Positions 1 to 8,591 of a stretch of 43,502 nucleotides of DNA are shown here, piece by piece. The translations under genes were made by a program, and so were the position numbers. How positions within the stretch are numbered: the first letter of the stretch is position 1; every line of letters begins with the position of its first letter. The DNA comes from Hyphomicrobiales bacterium (GTDB lineage: Bacteria > Pseudomonadota > Alphaproteobacteria > Rhizobiales > Rhizobiaceae). The notes beneath the pieces were generated by a model. That model was not told where the DNA came from. It ran no database searches and saw only the letters and a program-made list of their open reading frames with translations. The stretch spans positions 331-43,832 of the forward strand of contig UBQW01000045.1 of assembly GCA_900467745.1 (NCBI GenBank), given 5' to 3'.

Positions 1-5
1 ACTCG

Positions 6-248
6 CTACAGCGCGCTAAGCTGGGGCGTGTCTGGTCGCCGGAAGTACGCAGCTGTGACGTCGCGCAAATCCACGGTCGTATCAGCGAGGGCAATGTCGA
101 AGCTTCCGATGGACGGATCAAACGTTAATGAACAGGAAGCAAGGGATTCGGTGTTGAGCCGAAAGAAAGGCATGTTCCGTCGCGCCAATTCCCGAACGAC
201 ATAATCAGTCGTGAGATCGCGGCGGTTTGAAAGAACCAGAACCGTCAT
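6..248 (-). pseudogene. N-terminal fragment of an MvdD-type ATP-grasp peptide ligase, stopped at codon 81
   Basis: The 80 residues match the pre-ATP-grasp domain of graspetide (microviridin-type) maturases: a beta strand VLVLSNRRD, the LTTDYVV helix, FFRLNTE, and the YFRRP motif near residue 68. Such ligases form omega-ester or omega-amide bonds between Thr/Ser/Lys and Asp/Glu side chains of a precursor peptide. It starts six bases after the precursor stop, as expected for precursor and ligase. In this frame a TAG lies at 6-8, far short of the roughly 320 residues of a full ligase. Either a nonsense or frameshift mutation inactivated it, there is a sequence error, or the rest is read in another frame outside the window. 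Family assignment is firm; the pseudogene call is tentative because only two bases beyond the stop codon's flank are visible. Confidence 0.6.
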
Positions 249-254
249 TGCGGA

Positions 255-650
255 TCACATGAGAAGCGATGTGGGTTCGTTGTCATCTCGCTCGATTTCA
301 GCTTCCGTTTTAGTCGAAAGCTCAAGCGCCAAACTGTTATTGGGAGCTTTGTCGTCGGACTCTTGAGCTGAGTCTGTCTTAGTCAAGAGCTCAAGTGACC
401 AAAGCTGGCGTTCATCGTCCTGCTCAACTTCCGAAGCGGTTTTTGTAACCAACTCGAGCGAAGGCATGGACGTCTCGATAATGGGGCGCAGACCATCCGC
501 GGTCTCGACGACCCACATGGACCGGGCTTCCGAATAGAAACCTTCGATGAAGCTACCTGGGGTCCGTTCTGTCGCGTACCTTGCCAGGAAAGGCTTTAGC
601 ATGACATCGCTGCGCGTTGGCTCATCCACTCGAAATGCTCCTCGATTCAT
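255..650 (-). CDS. Graspetide (omega-ester peptide) precursor with three core repeats
   Basis: The 131-residue protein has a leader and three C-terminal repeats. Residues 19-25 (KPFLARY) resemble the PFFARFL helix that ATP-grasp ligases recognise in microviridin leaders. The repeats begin at residues 64, 85 and 108 and share [SA]LEL-x-TKT-x4-E-x-DD: T69/T71 with E76, D78, D79; T90/T92 with E97, D99, D100; T113/T115 with E120, D122, D123. Thr hydroxyls (or the Lys amine) and the acidic side chains are the expected ring-forming pairs. The ligase gene follows directly. An ATG lies at 650, but a GTG at 629 (residue 8) is preceded by GAGGAG at a good distance and may be the true start. The repeats and context make a precursor very likely; ring topology is inferred. 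Confidence 0.8.
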   Translation of the reverse strand: MNRGAFRVDEPTRSDVMLKPFLARYATERTPGSFIEGFYSEARSMWVVETADGLRPIIETSMPSLELVTKTASEVEQDDERQLWSLELLTKTDSAQESDDKAPNNSLALELSTKTEAEIERDDNEPTSLLM

Positions 651-858
651 CCTACATCATGCAAGCTACAATAGCCTGCGAAACTTACAACTGCTGGTGT
701 AGCAAGACGGTTCATTCGTAAGCAGACGTACGGGCGCGGCCGTCTGCATTCGTAACGCTTGCTGGCAGCGAAAACTCAACCTTTGTCGGCCCGGAATTTG
801 GATTTTGCACCCTAACCGCCGATCTCTAGTTGATCGGCCGGTTTGAATGCATTTGTTC
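651..858. other. Noncoding gap between helicase and graspetide precursor, with a hairpin
   Basis: No convincing gene lies here. GCAGACG (722-728) and CGTCTGC (741-747) form a perfect 7-bp stem with a 12-base loop. The stem is bracketed by two direct copies of CATTCGTAA-like sequence (713-721 and 747-755). It could end the helicase transcript, although no T-run follows, and the promoter of the precursor should lie to its right on the minus strand. Confidence 0.4.
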
Positions 859-3474
859 TCAGGCATCCGCTCGTTCGACATTACGTCTCGTGACTTTCAA
901 GCTATCCTTAGACAAACCTCGCAGTTCCTGGACGACCGATGATCCGAAAAGTACGTCGTGACGCTTAGTGGCGTGCAAGTCGCTCAAGAGTGATGCCATG
1001 TTCTTCCATTTGAGCCGACTTGCGCCACCGGCCGACATCATGCCACGGCCATCAACCAGATCAGTGAGTTTCTCCTGGGCCTCCGGCGACAGATTGAGGG
1101 CGTGAGATGTGTACAAGAATTGCACGCCCGACAGCGCTCCGACATCGCCGACGCTTTGATCAGGGTCGGTTTCAGGCAGACTTTCGGGGACACCTCTCAA
1201 GTGTTCTGGAGACACTTTTTCGAAGTCTTGCCACAGGCCGGTGCCGATAGTTCCGCTGACATCGATGATCCACGGGCTGGCATCGCCGTGAAACGATAGA
1301 ATGAGCTCCTTGTTGGCGCGTGTCATAGCAACGTAAAGCTTGCAGGAGGCACGGTGAGCCTCTTCCTTTGGTGCATCGTGGGGAGGCAAAACGACGTTGG
1401 TGCAGTTCAAGATTATAAGGACGTCGAACTCGTAGCCTTTGGTTTGCTCAAGATCGCAGAATACAATCCTATCTGATTTGGGATCGTAGTTCCCATCGAG
1501 CGCCGGGATAGAGCACCTATCCGCGAAGCCTTGAACGTCACGGGCAGAAAATCCTGCGAACGCGATGCATATAGTCTTGATCGTCGATGGCGCTGAATCG
1601 GCGAATGCCCTAGCGTAGGCTATTTCCTCCTCCAGGGTTTCAGCTGAAAGAGCCATCGGAACTGGTCCGCCAAAATTCGCGAACTTAGGATCAAGAATCT
1701 CTAGATCCGCGCTATCAAACATGTCCTCGTCTAGATTGTTCTTGAGGACCTCGTATGCCGCTTTCAAAATCTCTCGGCTGTTGCGGTAGTTTTTTTGGAT
1801 GCGTTCGCGCGTGATGCCGGAAAGACCTGCGTCTGCGAGACTACGATGTTTTGGTAGAATGGTCTGCGCAATGTCGCCACACAAAAACACGTCATTTGGC
1901 CCGGGAGCGACGAGCCGCCGGACTACTTGGAATTCTGTTGTCCCGAAGTCCTGTGCTTCGTCTACGACGACGTGCGTGTACTCGGCTTGAATGGAACTAA
2001 GGTATCGGGAAAGAGCTGACGTCAGACCGAGATAGTCGATAACGCCGATATCTCGCATCTTCGCCTCCCATCCTTGAAGGCCCTGCAAGATGTCGGCTCG
2101 CCGGTCAGCGACGATCGGGAACCGCCGTCCCTTACGATCAACGCCTAGATAGTCGTTTCGCTGATCGGGCCGAAAAGCGCTTCTGATCCAGTCGAACTCT
2201 TCCCGAAGGTAGGCCTCGCCGCTAACTCCACGAGCGGTCATGGATTTGTGCAACGGCTGCAAAACCTTAGCGGCGGAGTTGTTTACCCATTGCCGATAGT
2301 ACTCCCTGAAAACGAAGTCTACGTGCTCGTCCAGTTTCCAAGTCACGTCTGCATATAGCTTTTCGTTATGCGGCTCGAACCGGTGAAGTAAGCGCTGCGC
2401 CAGTTCGAAAAACGATGTAACTTCGATACGCGCACGTACTTCACTCTCGGTACAGACCGAATCTACGAGCTGCTTCAGCAAACCTGCGAGGCTTCGATTG
2501 AGCGTCAGAACAAGAACCTTCGACTTATTTTCCTTTGCGAGCCGAAGCGCGCGGCGGACCGCAACACATGTTTTGCCGGAGCCAGACACTCCCGAAAGCT
2601 GAGCGGTGCCGCTATACTCGGCGTTGACCACGTCCTCTTGCTCAGGGTGCAGGAACATGAACCATTCTTGCCACGAAGTTCTTTTCTCAAAAGCGCTGAG
2701 CCAAGTCTCGTATTCCGGCGAACCGATTCTCAGTCTTCTGATATCTTCACCATCCGCGATATCCATAAAGTCGCCGTGGTCGACATCGTTCATCAACTCG
2801 ATCCGGCCCATCTTGAGGTCGATGTGAGCCTGAGCGCCGTCGTCGTTGCCCGCTAGCAAAAGATTGAAGACTGACCGCACGAACTCCGACTTATCAGCAT
2901 CACTGATGTCGCCGACAATGCCGTCTATGTCCGCTGTCGTCAAATGGCCGTCAAGTGCCTCCAATCGCCTGGAAAGCGTCCTCGGTATGCCGTCGAAAAC
3001 CTCATCGATGGAAGTGTCACTCAACCGATCGATCAGTGACGTGTAATGGTGCTCGGCTTTGTGACTGTACTGCTGCACGACATTGTGTCCGGCACCGGGA
3101 ACCACGATCGCGCGATGGTTTTGCACACCGACACGCATTCCTTTATGGCCCTGGAGCCAGCGATCCACGTCGTCGTGGTCGCCCACGAAGACAAACGTGC
3201 AAGTCTTGTTCGATTGTTGGGTTACCAGCCGCCAGCCGTCCCCAAGATCATACTTGACGGCACTGTCGATGCGCGTTTCGCCGTGATTGGTCAACTGAAG
3301 GCCGACAAATGGATCAGGTCCGTCCAGGCTTCCGAGGACCGACTTCACTCGCAGGGCCTTCTTTTGCATTTGACCGCCGCGCATGAAGGCTTTTGCGAGA
3401 GCCTCTTCGAAGTCTTTTGTTTTGAAGTAGGCGATTTCAGTCGTGCTTGTGTCTTTTGCTGATGCCTTCTGCAT
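859..3474 (-). CDS. UvrD-like superfamily 1 helicase with an N-terminal RelE-like domain
   Basis: This is a 3'-5' SF1 DNA helicase. Counting from a GTG at 3501 (880 residues), Walker A GVSGSGKT is at 304-311, Walker B VVVDEAQD at 511-518, GDIAQTI at 542, the motif IV-like NYRNS near 571, TKGYEFDV near 687, and YVAMTRANKEL near 723. Residues about 27-120 resemble a RelE/ParE-type toxin fold: predicted helices, then IDSAVKYDLGDGWRLV, a strand TFVFVGDHDD and a short helix DRWL. That pattern is known at the N-terminus of some UvrD-like helicases. I chose the ATG at 3474 because GAGAG precedes it; the GTG at 3501 has no ribosome site. HNH lies divergently to the right. Helicase function is firm; whether the RelE-like part cleaves RNA is unknown. 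Confidence 0.88.
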   Translation of the reverse strand: MQKASAKDTSTTEIAYFKTKDFEEALAKAFMRGGQMQKKALRVKSVLGSLDGPDPFVGLQLTNHGETRIDSAVKYDLGDGWRLVTQQSNKTCTFVFVGDHDDVDRWLQGHKGMRVGVQNHRAIVVPGAGHNVVQQYSHKAEHHYTSLIDRLSDTSIDEVFDGIPRTLSRRLEALDGHLTTADIDGIVGDISDADKSEFVRSVFNLLLAGNDDGAQAHIDLKMGRIELMNDVDHGDFMDIADGEDIRRLRIGSPEYETWLSAFEKRTSWQEWFMFLHPEQEDVVNAEYSGTAQLSGVSGSGKTCVAVRRALRLAKENKSKVLVLTLNRSLAGLLKQLVDSVCTESEVRARIEVTSFFELAQRLLHRFEPHNEKLYADVTWKLDEHVDFVFREYYRQWVNNSAAKVLQPLHKSMTARGVSGEAYLREEFDWIRSAFRPDQRNDYLGVDRKGRRFPIVADRRADILQGLQGWEAKMRDIGVIDYLGLTSALSRYLSSIQAEYTHVVVDEAQDFGTTEFQVVRRLVAPGPNDVFLCGDIAQTILPKHRSLADAGLSGITRERIQKNYRNSREILKAAYEVLKNNLDEDMFDSADLEILDPKFANFGGPVPMALSAETLEEEIAYARAFADSAPSTIKTICIAFAGFSARDVQGFADRCSIPALDGNYDPKSDRIVFCDLEQTKGYEFDVLIILNCTNVVLPPHDAPKEEAHRASCKLYVAMTRANKELILSFHGDASPWIIDVSGTIGTGLWQDFEKVSPEHLRGVPESLPETDPDQSVGDVGALSGVQFLYTSHALNLSPEAQEKLTDLVDGRGMMSAGGASRLKWKNMASLLSDLHATKRHDVLFGSSVVQELRGLSKDSLKVTRRNVERADA

Positions 3475-3692
3475 TGTGTCGCTCTCACTAGTCACCGCCA
3501 CCTACAGGTGGAAGGACGCAAATCTAGAAACTATCGAGAGTAAGCATACTAAGAGGTTGTGATCCAGATCGTAGATGCAAGAATTTCACCATAAATCTCA
3601 CGCGGTTCGGCGATTTTTGGGGAAACCGTGAGTTGAGTGCCTCTAGATTTTCTTGAATACCGGCCACTATCCGACGAAAGAGATTTATTCGT
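3475..3692. promoter_or_regulatory. Divergent promoter region between helicase and HNH genes
   Basis: About 200 bases separate the helicase start (minus) from the HNH gene start (plus), so both promoters must lie here. The stretch is locally AT-richer around 3580-3620 and 3650-3700. I could not pick out clear -35/-10 pairs or an operator. Confidence 0.35.
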
Positions 3693-4478
3693 ATGAACTT
3701 GCATGCAACTTTGCCCGGACCAACATGTATAGTGAGAATCGAGGGCATCAGTGCGCGGGAACGAATGGAGCGGATTGAAGAGTTCACAGACGAGCGAAAT
3801 AAGTCTTGGTGCATCCATTGCGGCCGCTCGCTCGTGACTGTCGAGACAAACCTGGACCACGTGCCGACGAAAAGTCTGCTAACGAAACCCCGTCCTCACC
3901 ATCTTCCCGTCGTCGAGATTTGCCGCGAATGCAACAACGGCTTCTCTCGTGACGAACAGTACTTCGTTACCTTCCTTAGCTGCGTCCTTTCGGGCTCGGT
4001 CGATCCGGCCAAGCAACCAATATCGAGCGCCGCTCGTGCGCTGACCAAAAGCGCCGGACTTGCCTCGCTAATGGAGCGGGCGAAAAGAGAGTACCGCACG
4101 CGCGGCGGTGAGGATAAAGTGTTTTGGGTGCCTGATATGGAGCGCGTACATCGCGTCGTCCTCAAAAATGCGCGGGGTCATGCCTACTACGAATTCGGAG
4201 AGCCGATGCTGGACGAGCCGGTCAATGTATGGGCGTCACCTCTCGAATTCATGACAGCATCGGAACGCGCTGACTTCGAAGGTTTTGGTGGCGGTGGTCT
4301 TGTGGGCCTTCCCGAGGTAGGAAGCCGGATGATGACCCGGGTCTTCAGCGGGCTCGACTTGTCAGAAGGGTGGATATCCGTGCAGGCCGGCCGGTACCGA
4401 TACTCTGTCGAACAGGATGGTGGCATCGTCGTTCGTTCAATCATCGCAGAGTATCTGGCGACCGAGGTGAGGTGGTAG
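3693..4478 (+). CDS. HNH endonuclease-like protein
   Basis: The 261-residue protein carries a treble-clef HNH module: C40-x2-C43, D55-H56 followed by VP, H70 with a nearby P72, then C77-x2-C80 and N81-N82. The two cysteine pairs would hold a structural zinc, and the DH plus later Asn are the usual catalytic positions. The C-terminal 150 residues are not recognisable; a Gly-rich FGGGGLVGLPEVG segment sits near residue 200. AAAGAGA lies about ten bases before the ATG at 3693, but a start at M25 (3765) would also keep the domain. It is divergent from the helicase and convergent with the Hsp70-like gene. Such genes are common in defence islands, so a nucleic-acid defence role is an inference. Confidence 0.75.
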   Translation: MNLHATLPGPTCIVRIEGISARERMERIEEFTDERNKSWCIHCGRSLVTVETNLDHVPTKSLLTKPRPHHLPVVEICRECNNGFSRDEQYFVTFLSCVLSGSVDPAKQPISSAARALTKSAGLASLMERAKREYRTRGGEDKVFWVPDMERVHRVVLKNARGHAYYEFGEPMLDEPVNVWASPLEFMTASERADFEGFGGGGLVGLPEVGSRMMTRVFSGLDLSEGWISVQAGRYRYSVEQDGGIVVRSIIAEYLATEVRW

Positions 4479-4486
4479 CGCAGGCG

Positions 4487-4525
4487 GCAAGCTGGCTGAC
4501 TTATGCGATCCATCAGTCGGCTTGC
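4487..4525. terminator. Hairpin after the HNH gene
   Basis: Two 13-base arms at 4487-4499 and 4513-4525 pair over 11 of 13 positions around a 13-base loop. It starts nine bases after the HNH stop and sits between convergent genes, which suits a transcription end. There is no T-run after it, so the call rests on structure and place. Confidence 0.45.
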
Positions 4526-4568
4526 GGTCTGCGGCTTTCGGCTTGATGTGACTCACGGACCTGCATGG

Positions 4569-4606
4569 CAAGGAGCTTGCACGCCTAAGGCCGTGAAAGC
4601 TCCTTG
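4569..4606. terminator. Strong inverted repeat downstream of the Hsp70-like gene
   Basis: CAAGGAGCTT (4569-4578) and AAGCTCCTTG (4597-4606) form a perfect 10-bp stem. The loop contains a second partial stem, CACGCC with GGCCGTG, so the whole 38 bases can fold as one long hairpin. It lies 55 bases past the end of the minus-strand operon and may terminate it. Confidence 0.5.
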
Positions 4607-4660
4607 GACCAGTGTTGACCTTCGGAAGCTCCACCGCAATAGAGCAGGTGCGTCGGCGAA

Positions 4661-6277
4661 CTATGATTTATACATTGGTGCAAGCGCCCGTTTGGGCGCA
4701 CTCTCTATCCCTGTTGGCACACTCGCGCGTTGCTCGGGTAGCTCGGGGAGTGAGCCTCCAAACGCGACTGCTACCTGGGGAAACGCCTCGCTTAGTTCAG
4801 GGTGCGTCGTAGCGAGTGTTCCCGGCATAGCGTCGACCAGATCGAAGTTGATGCGACGTTGTCCGATTAAAACGCCGGTCTCGGCAAGCGTTGTGACTAT
4901 CGGCAGTCGGCTGCCACCGCCCGTGGCGACAAGTTTTATCCGCGACGCGCTACCAGCTACGACTCCAGCGGAGTCAGCGACGAGTTTGTGAAGTGACTGC
5001 TCAAAATCCTGCATGTGTTTTAGTTGGCGAAATGCATCGAGCTCGACGACAACCGTTTCGTCGGTGGGCAAAAGAACAACGACTCTGCCCTCCACGAAGA
5101 GTTGTTCCTTGAGTGCACGACGTTGACGCCGAACATACATGGCCGCGGATTCAAACTCCGCGGTACTGGGTGTCAAGGAACTGGCCGAAAGAATATACCG
5201 GAGCAGAATCTGATCCAACATATTGCCAGCTTGGTTCAAAGCGGCGGCCGCACTTGTGATTTCGAAGACACGGGCGGTGTCCCAGTCCGTGTTGTTCACG
5301 CAAATGAACCCGGCGACATCAGTCGTGCCAGCACCTATGTCCACGATGAGATATGCCTGCCTGGTGTTCTCGGGCGTCGAAATGAGCGCTCCTGCGCCGG
5401 CCGCCGTCGCTTCACGAACTGGATCGCCAATGAGCGCGGTCGGTAGCATTTCTTCGGATAAGGTCTTTAACTGCTCAAGCAAAGCCTTGGCATGCGCCAA
5501 ATCGATGACATCTGCGAGATCGGGGCCGATCGACCGAGCAAGTACGATGGCCTCCGCCATAAGACGCCGCATTTCCACAGCGTTTTCGTCCTTTGCTCCG
5601 TCTTTCCAAGCTGGGTGCGCGAACCGTCGAAGAAGGTTACTGGGGAGCCCCGTGTTGGCAAGCGCCGTCTCGGTCAGGTACATCAAGTGCGACAGGTACA
5701 GGATTAGGACGTCACGTTGAGTGAGATCGCCGTTCGGGTCCTGAATTGTGGGCAAGCGCGCTGCGCCGAGTTTCGACACTTCCTTGCCTAGAGTGATGAA
5801 TTGCTTGATCGAGTCAATGATCCGGTCCGTGGAGGTCTGGGTGTCCTCGACGTGCTGTCTTGCCTTTGAACCAAAATAAATTTTCCCTTCAGATACGAGA
5901 AGCTCTGATGGAGTGGTCAACCTGCTTCCTGTCAACCCGTCACCGATCGCAAGATCGACGTACCGAAGTTTGCCATCCTCGACTACTGTCGCAAAGGCCT
6001 TGGAAAACGAAGTTCCGAAGTCGACACACACGATTGCCGCGTCATCTTGAACGGCCTCTTGTCCAAGGTCCAACCGCAATTTGTAGCTTTTCGATGGAGC
6101 CGCTTTCACGGTTTGGGAAGGAGCTGCTTGGCCCTTCGTGCTTTGCGGTTGATCGCCATCCTCGAGTAGAAGTGTCTTTAGAGCCTCTATTTCCCGAGTA
6201 GTCAGGTACGTTTTCTCGCCGTCTGAAGCCCGCTCCAGCAGGTTCATCAGCAGGTCTTTTGCGCGATCCTGATCCAT
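4661..6277 (-). CDS. Hsp70/actin-fold ATPase without a usual substrate-binding domain
   Basis: The 538-residue protein has the Hsp70/actin nucleotide site: phosphate 1 CVDFGTSFS (84-92), phosphate 2 LIVDIGAGTTDVAG (310-323), and the adenosine motif VATGGGSRLPIV (450-461). The first 75 residues form a helical tail with a Gln/Ser/Lys-rich linker. The sequence ends soon after the ATPase core, so it lacks the beta-sandwich peptide-binding domain of DnaK. It is the last gene of a minus-strand operon, 15 bases after a gene with a GrpE-like C-terminus. The likely role is an ATP-driven switch working with that exchange factor on the nuclease-like partners. ATPase fold is firm, the role inferred. Confidence 0.82.
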   Translation of the reverse strand: MDQDRAKDLLMNLLERASDGEKTYLTTREIEALKTLLLEDGDQPQSTKGQAAPSQTVKAAPSKSYKLRLDLGQEAVQDDAAIVCVDFGTSFSKAFATVVEDGKLRYVDLAIGDGLTGSRLTTPSELLVSEGKIYFGSKARQHVEDTQTSTDRIIDSIKQFITLGKEVSKLGAARLPTIQDPNGDLTQRDVLILYLSHLMYLTETALANTGLPSNLLRRFAHPAWKDGAKDENAVEMRRLMAEAIVLARSIGPDLADVIDLAHAKALLEQLKTLSEEMLPTALIGDPVREATAAGAGALISTPENTRQAYLIVDIGAGTTDVAGFICVNNTDWDTARVFEITSAAAALNQAGNMLDQILLRYILSASSLTPSTAEFESAAMYVRRQRRALKEQLFVEGRVVVLLPTDETVVVELDAFRQLKHMQDFEQSLHKLVADSAGVVAGSASRIKLVATGGGSRLPIVTTLAETGVLIGQRRINFDLVDAMPGTLATTHPELSEAFPQVAVAFGGSLPELPEQRASVPTGIESAPKRALAPMYKS

Positions 6278-6292
6278 TTCATTCCCCCCAAT

Positions 6293-7765
6293 TTATTTGA
6301 CGATGGCCTTGATAAGGATGACCGGTGGCCTTCCTGGACTGTGTTTGATCGCGCCCGGCACTATCACCTTGACCTCTGTCGCTGTTGCGACTGGCGCTGA
6401 AGCCTCATGAGAGCGAGGGTCATATCGAACGACCTCATCTCGCTCGGGCGAGACGACGATACTGCGCTTACGCAACATCGTGTCGATAGACTGCCCCATG
6501 ATCTCCAAGTGGTTGCTCACGTGCTCTATGACGGAAGCAGGCACGGGCTCGAAAACCTCGATATCTCGCGCGATCTGTTTGATGTCAGCAGGAGTGGCCT
6601 CAAGCCGACTCCGTTCGATCGCGAGCCTGGCGATCATCTCATCCATCTCTAGTTCAAGAACTTCCGCTAGCGCTTCGTTCTTGTTCGGATCCTGGAGCTT
6701 GCGACCCGTGGCCAGCCAATACGAATCCTTGGGTGAAAGGCTCGGATCCGCTTTAGCCCTGCGGGATGCGATTTCCTCAACTCGCTTACTGCCAAGGGCG
6801 GCAGCAACAACACGGCGTAGTTCATCGTCTTGATGGCCCTGTCTGGCGACGCCCAACAGCACATCCACCGCAAGGTTGGCGGCTCGGTTCACACGCTCTT
6901 CTACAGCCGGCGGCGGGGTTGCGGGCTGCCACCACCTGAGCGGTAGACTGATGGCTCGGTACATTTCCCCATCGAATACTGTCTCCACACGGAGGCGTAG
7001 TATCGTGATCGCCAAATCCATTGCCGACAATGCCGTCGCCTCTCGGATCTTCACGAACTCGACTGTCGAGCTGCCAGCCGACAGGCTGAACATTGAACGC
7101 AAGGCCGTGCCCAAACCGTCCCCGGCAGGCAGTTCGGAGAGGCGAAGCGGGCCGACAACGGCTTCACACGCTCGCGCCAAGCGTCGAAAAGGTGTTAGCG
7201 GATCTTCTGCCTCCGAGCTGTTCAAGCTCGCGGCAATCTCCTTTATAGCCTCGGCAATGCTTGCACAGTTGGCTAGCGCTAGTTCCGCCCAAATTTCTTT
7301 GGATTTTACCTCAGCGGTCCCCGCAAGCGCCAATTCCCGTGCCGCATACTGGCCCGTCCAACTGCCTCGCGCGATCGATACCGCCTTTGCGAAATAATAT
7401 CTATCGTCGGCGTTACCCCAGTTGCCCGTATGGGGAGGGCGCTCGACTAGCGCGCCGACGATTATCGGTCGGACGGCAGCAGCGATGGGTACGGAGACCT
7501 CACCGGCCTTTCCAAGAAGTGCGAACGCTTCGAGCCGGAGCGAAGTGTCCCCATGGCAAGCTGCCCACCCCAACTGTCTAAGGCCTTCGATGACATTAGA
7601 GTCTTGAAGCAGATCCTTTTTGAAGGTCCGTTTTTCAATCATGGACCTGAAATGACGAAGTGCGGCGATCGCATCATCGGAAGTGTAGGCGGTTTCTGAA
7701 ATCATGGTCCAAGCGGTCTGGTGATCGGGAGTAAGCAGGGTAGTGAATCGATTTGGTTCAAGCAA
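6293..7765 (-). CDS. Helical protein with a GrpE-like C-terminal domain
   Basis: The first 380 or so residues of this 490-residue protein look all-helical and may form a repeat scaffold; I do not recognise them. The last 70 residues resemble the GrpE head: a helix (EHVSNHLEIMGQSIDTMLRKR), then RYDPRSHEA, which parallels the FDP..HEA signature of GrpE, and an ending VILIKAIVK like the terminal strand of GrpE. GrpE releases ADP from DnaK, and the next gene, 15 bases on, is an Hsp70-like ATPase. The pair therefore suggests a dedicated ATPase and exchange factor. The start is uncertain: a TTG at 7765 is used here, with ATG at 7705 as alternative; neither has a clear ribosome site. Confidence 0.65.
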   Translation of the reverse strand: MLEPNRFTTLLTPDHQTAWTMISETAYTSDDAIAALRHFRSMIEKRTFKKDLLQDSNVIEGLRQLGWAACHGDTSLRLEAFALLGKAGEVSVPIAAAVRPIIVGALVERPPHTGNWGNADDRYYFAKAVSIARGSWTGQYAARELALAGTAEVKSKEIWAELALANCASIAEAIKEIAASLNSSEAEDPLTPFRRLARACEAVVGPLRLSELPAGDGLGTALRSMFSLSAGSSTVEFVKIREATALSAMDLAITILRLRVETVFDGEMYRAISLPLRWWQPATPPPAVEERVNRAANLAVDVLLGVARQGHQDDELRRVVAAALGSKRVEEIASRRAKADPSLSPKDSYWLATGRKLQDPNKNEALAEVLELEMDEMIARLAIERSRLEATPADIKQIARDIEVFEPVPASVIEHVSNHLEIMGQSIDTMLRKRSIVVSPERDEVVRYDPRSHEASAPVATATEVKVIVPGAIKHSPGRPPVILIKAIVK

Positions 7766-7860
7766 TGGTTAAGGCAGCGGTGTGCAAGCGCAACGTGTTC
7801 TTTTGGTGAAGCTGCCTCTATAGCCTCGAAGACGCTAAGCTGCTTTCAATAGCCTTGCCC

Positions 7861-8490
7861 CTATAACTCCATTGCGTCGAAAGCAGCCGCAAAAATTCTG
7901 ACTGCCGTTACCGCGCTCTTGCGGCGCTTCAGAAGCCCAAACTCGCCATCGACCTGTCGGTAGGAAAGGGTAGGAGCGACGCTCCAGTCGAATGCATCCC
8001 TGAATTTGTCGATCTGTTCTTCTGCCGTCACTTTGGAGCCCTCCGCAATTCGCTGGACCGCCAGCCAGATGCCAAACCTGACGCTCCCGTCGAACTGAGG
8101 GCCGAAGCGCCGGGTGGCTCCAGTAAGTCGCCTAACATCTTCGTCTCCCTTAAAGGCTGCAAAACGTTTTTTGACTTCGATCACACCTATAGGGAGACCA
8201 CGTTCAAAATAGCATATGTTGAAGCGCGAAGTCGGCGAGAGAATGTCCGGCGTCCTTCCCTTTCTTGCCTTCGATAATTCGTGCACCTCGTGAAATGGTG
8301 CCTCTAAGCTCACGGTGCCGCCGAGCTCACTGCGGCATTCGAAAATCGCTTCTGCTATTTTGCTTGAAATGAAAGTCTCGATAGCATGGTCGTGAACGGT
8401 CTTCCCGCCGGATATCTCTTTGTAGCGCAAAACGGATTTTTCGGCCGCTTCCAGGGCGCAGTTCACTATAATTTCACGGACTGACTGCAT
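7861..8490 (-). CDS. PD-(D/E)xK nuclease-like protein
   Basis: This 209-residue protein shows the order expected of a PD-(D/E)xK nuclease: a first helix with E47, then P81-D82 (RTPDIL), and E105-V-K107 in the strand GVIEVKKRF. The stretch NICYFERGLPIGVIEVK reads like the core beta hairpin of restriction-endonuclease-like folds. It resembles standalone 'type I R' or DUF-type nucleases but no family is certain. GAGG lies about ten bases before the ATG. It is second in the operon, about 100 bases after the PLD-like gene and 95 before the GrpE-like one. Nuclease activity is inferred from motifs only. Confidence 0.6.
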   Translation of the reverse strand: MQSVREIIVNCALEAAEKSVLRYKEISGGKTVHDHAIETFISSKIAEAIFECRSELGGTVSLEAPFHEVHELSKARKGRTPDILSPTSRFNICYFERGLPIGVIEVKKRFAAFKGDEDVRRLTGATRRFGPQFDGSVRFGIWLAVQRIAEGSKVTAEEQIDKFRDAFDWSVAPTLSYRQVDGEFGLLKRRKSAVTAVRIFAAAFDAMEL

Positions 8491-8591
8491 TGATATCGGC
8501 CTCGGCTCTTTCTAACGGCACACCGATCAAGGCACATGTGAAGCTGCACGTGTTGAGCGATCGGAAAACTGACACTTTGGTCACGAACGGC

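Noticed and set aside
666..881. Open frame of 71 residues on the minus strand
   Set aside because: Its composition is Arg/Cys-rich and not protein-like, and it overlaps the helicase end in another frame.
3046..3462. Plus-strand open frame of 138 residues
   Set aside because: It lies wholly inside the helicase gene on the other strand and has no recognisable motif.
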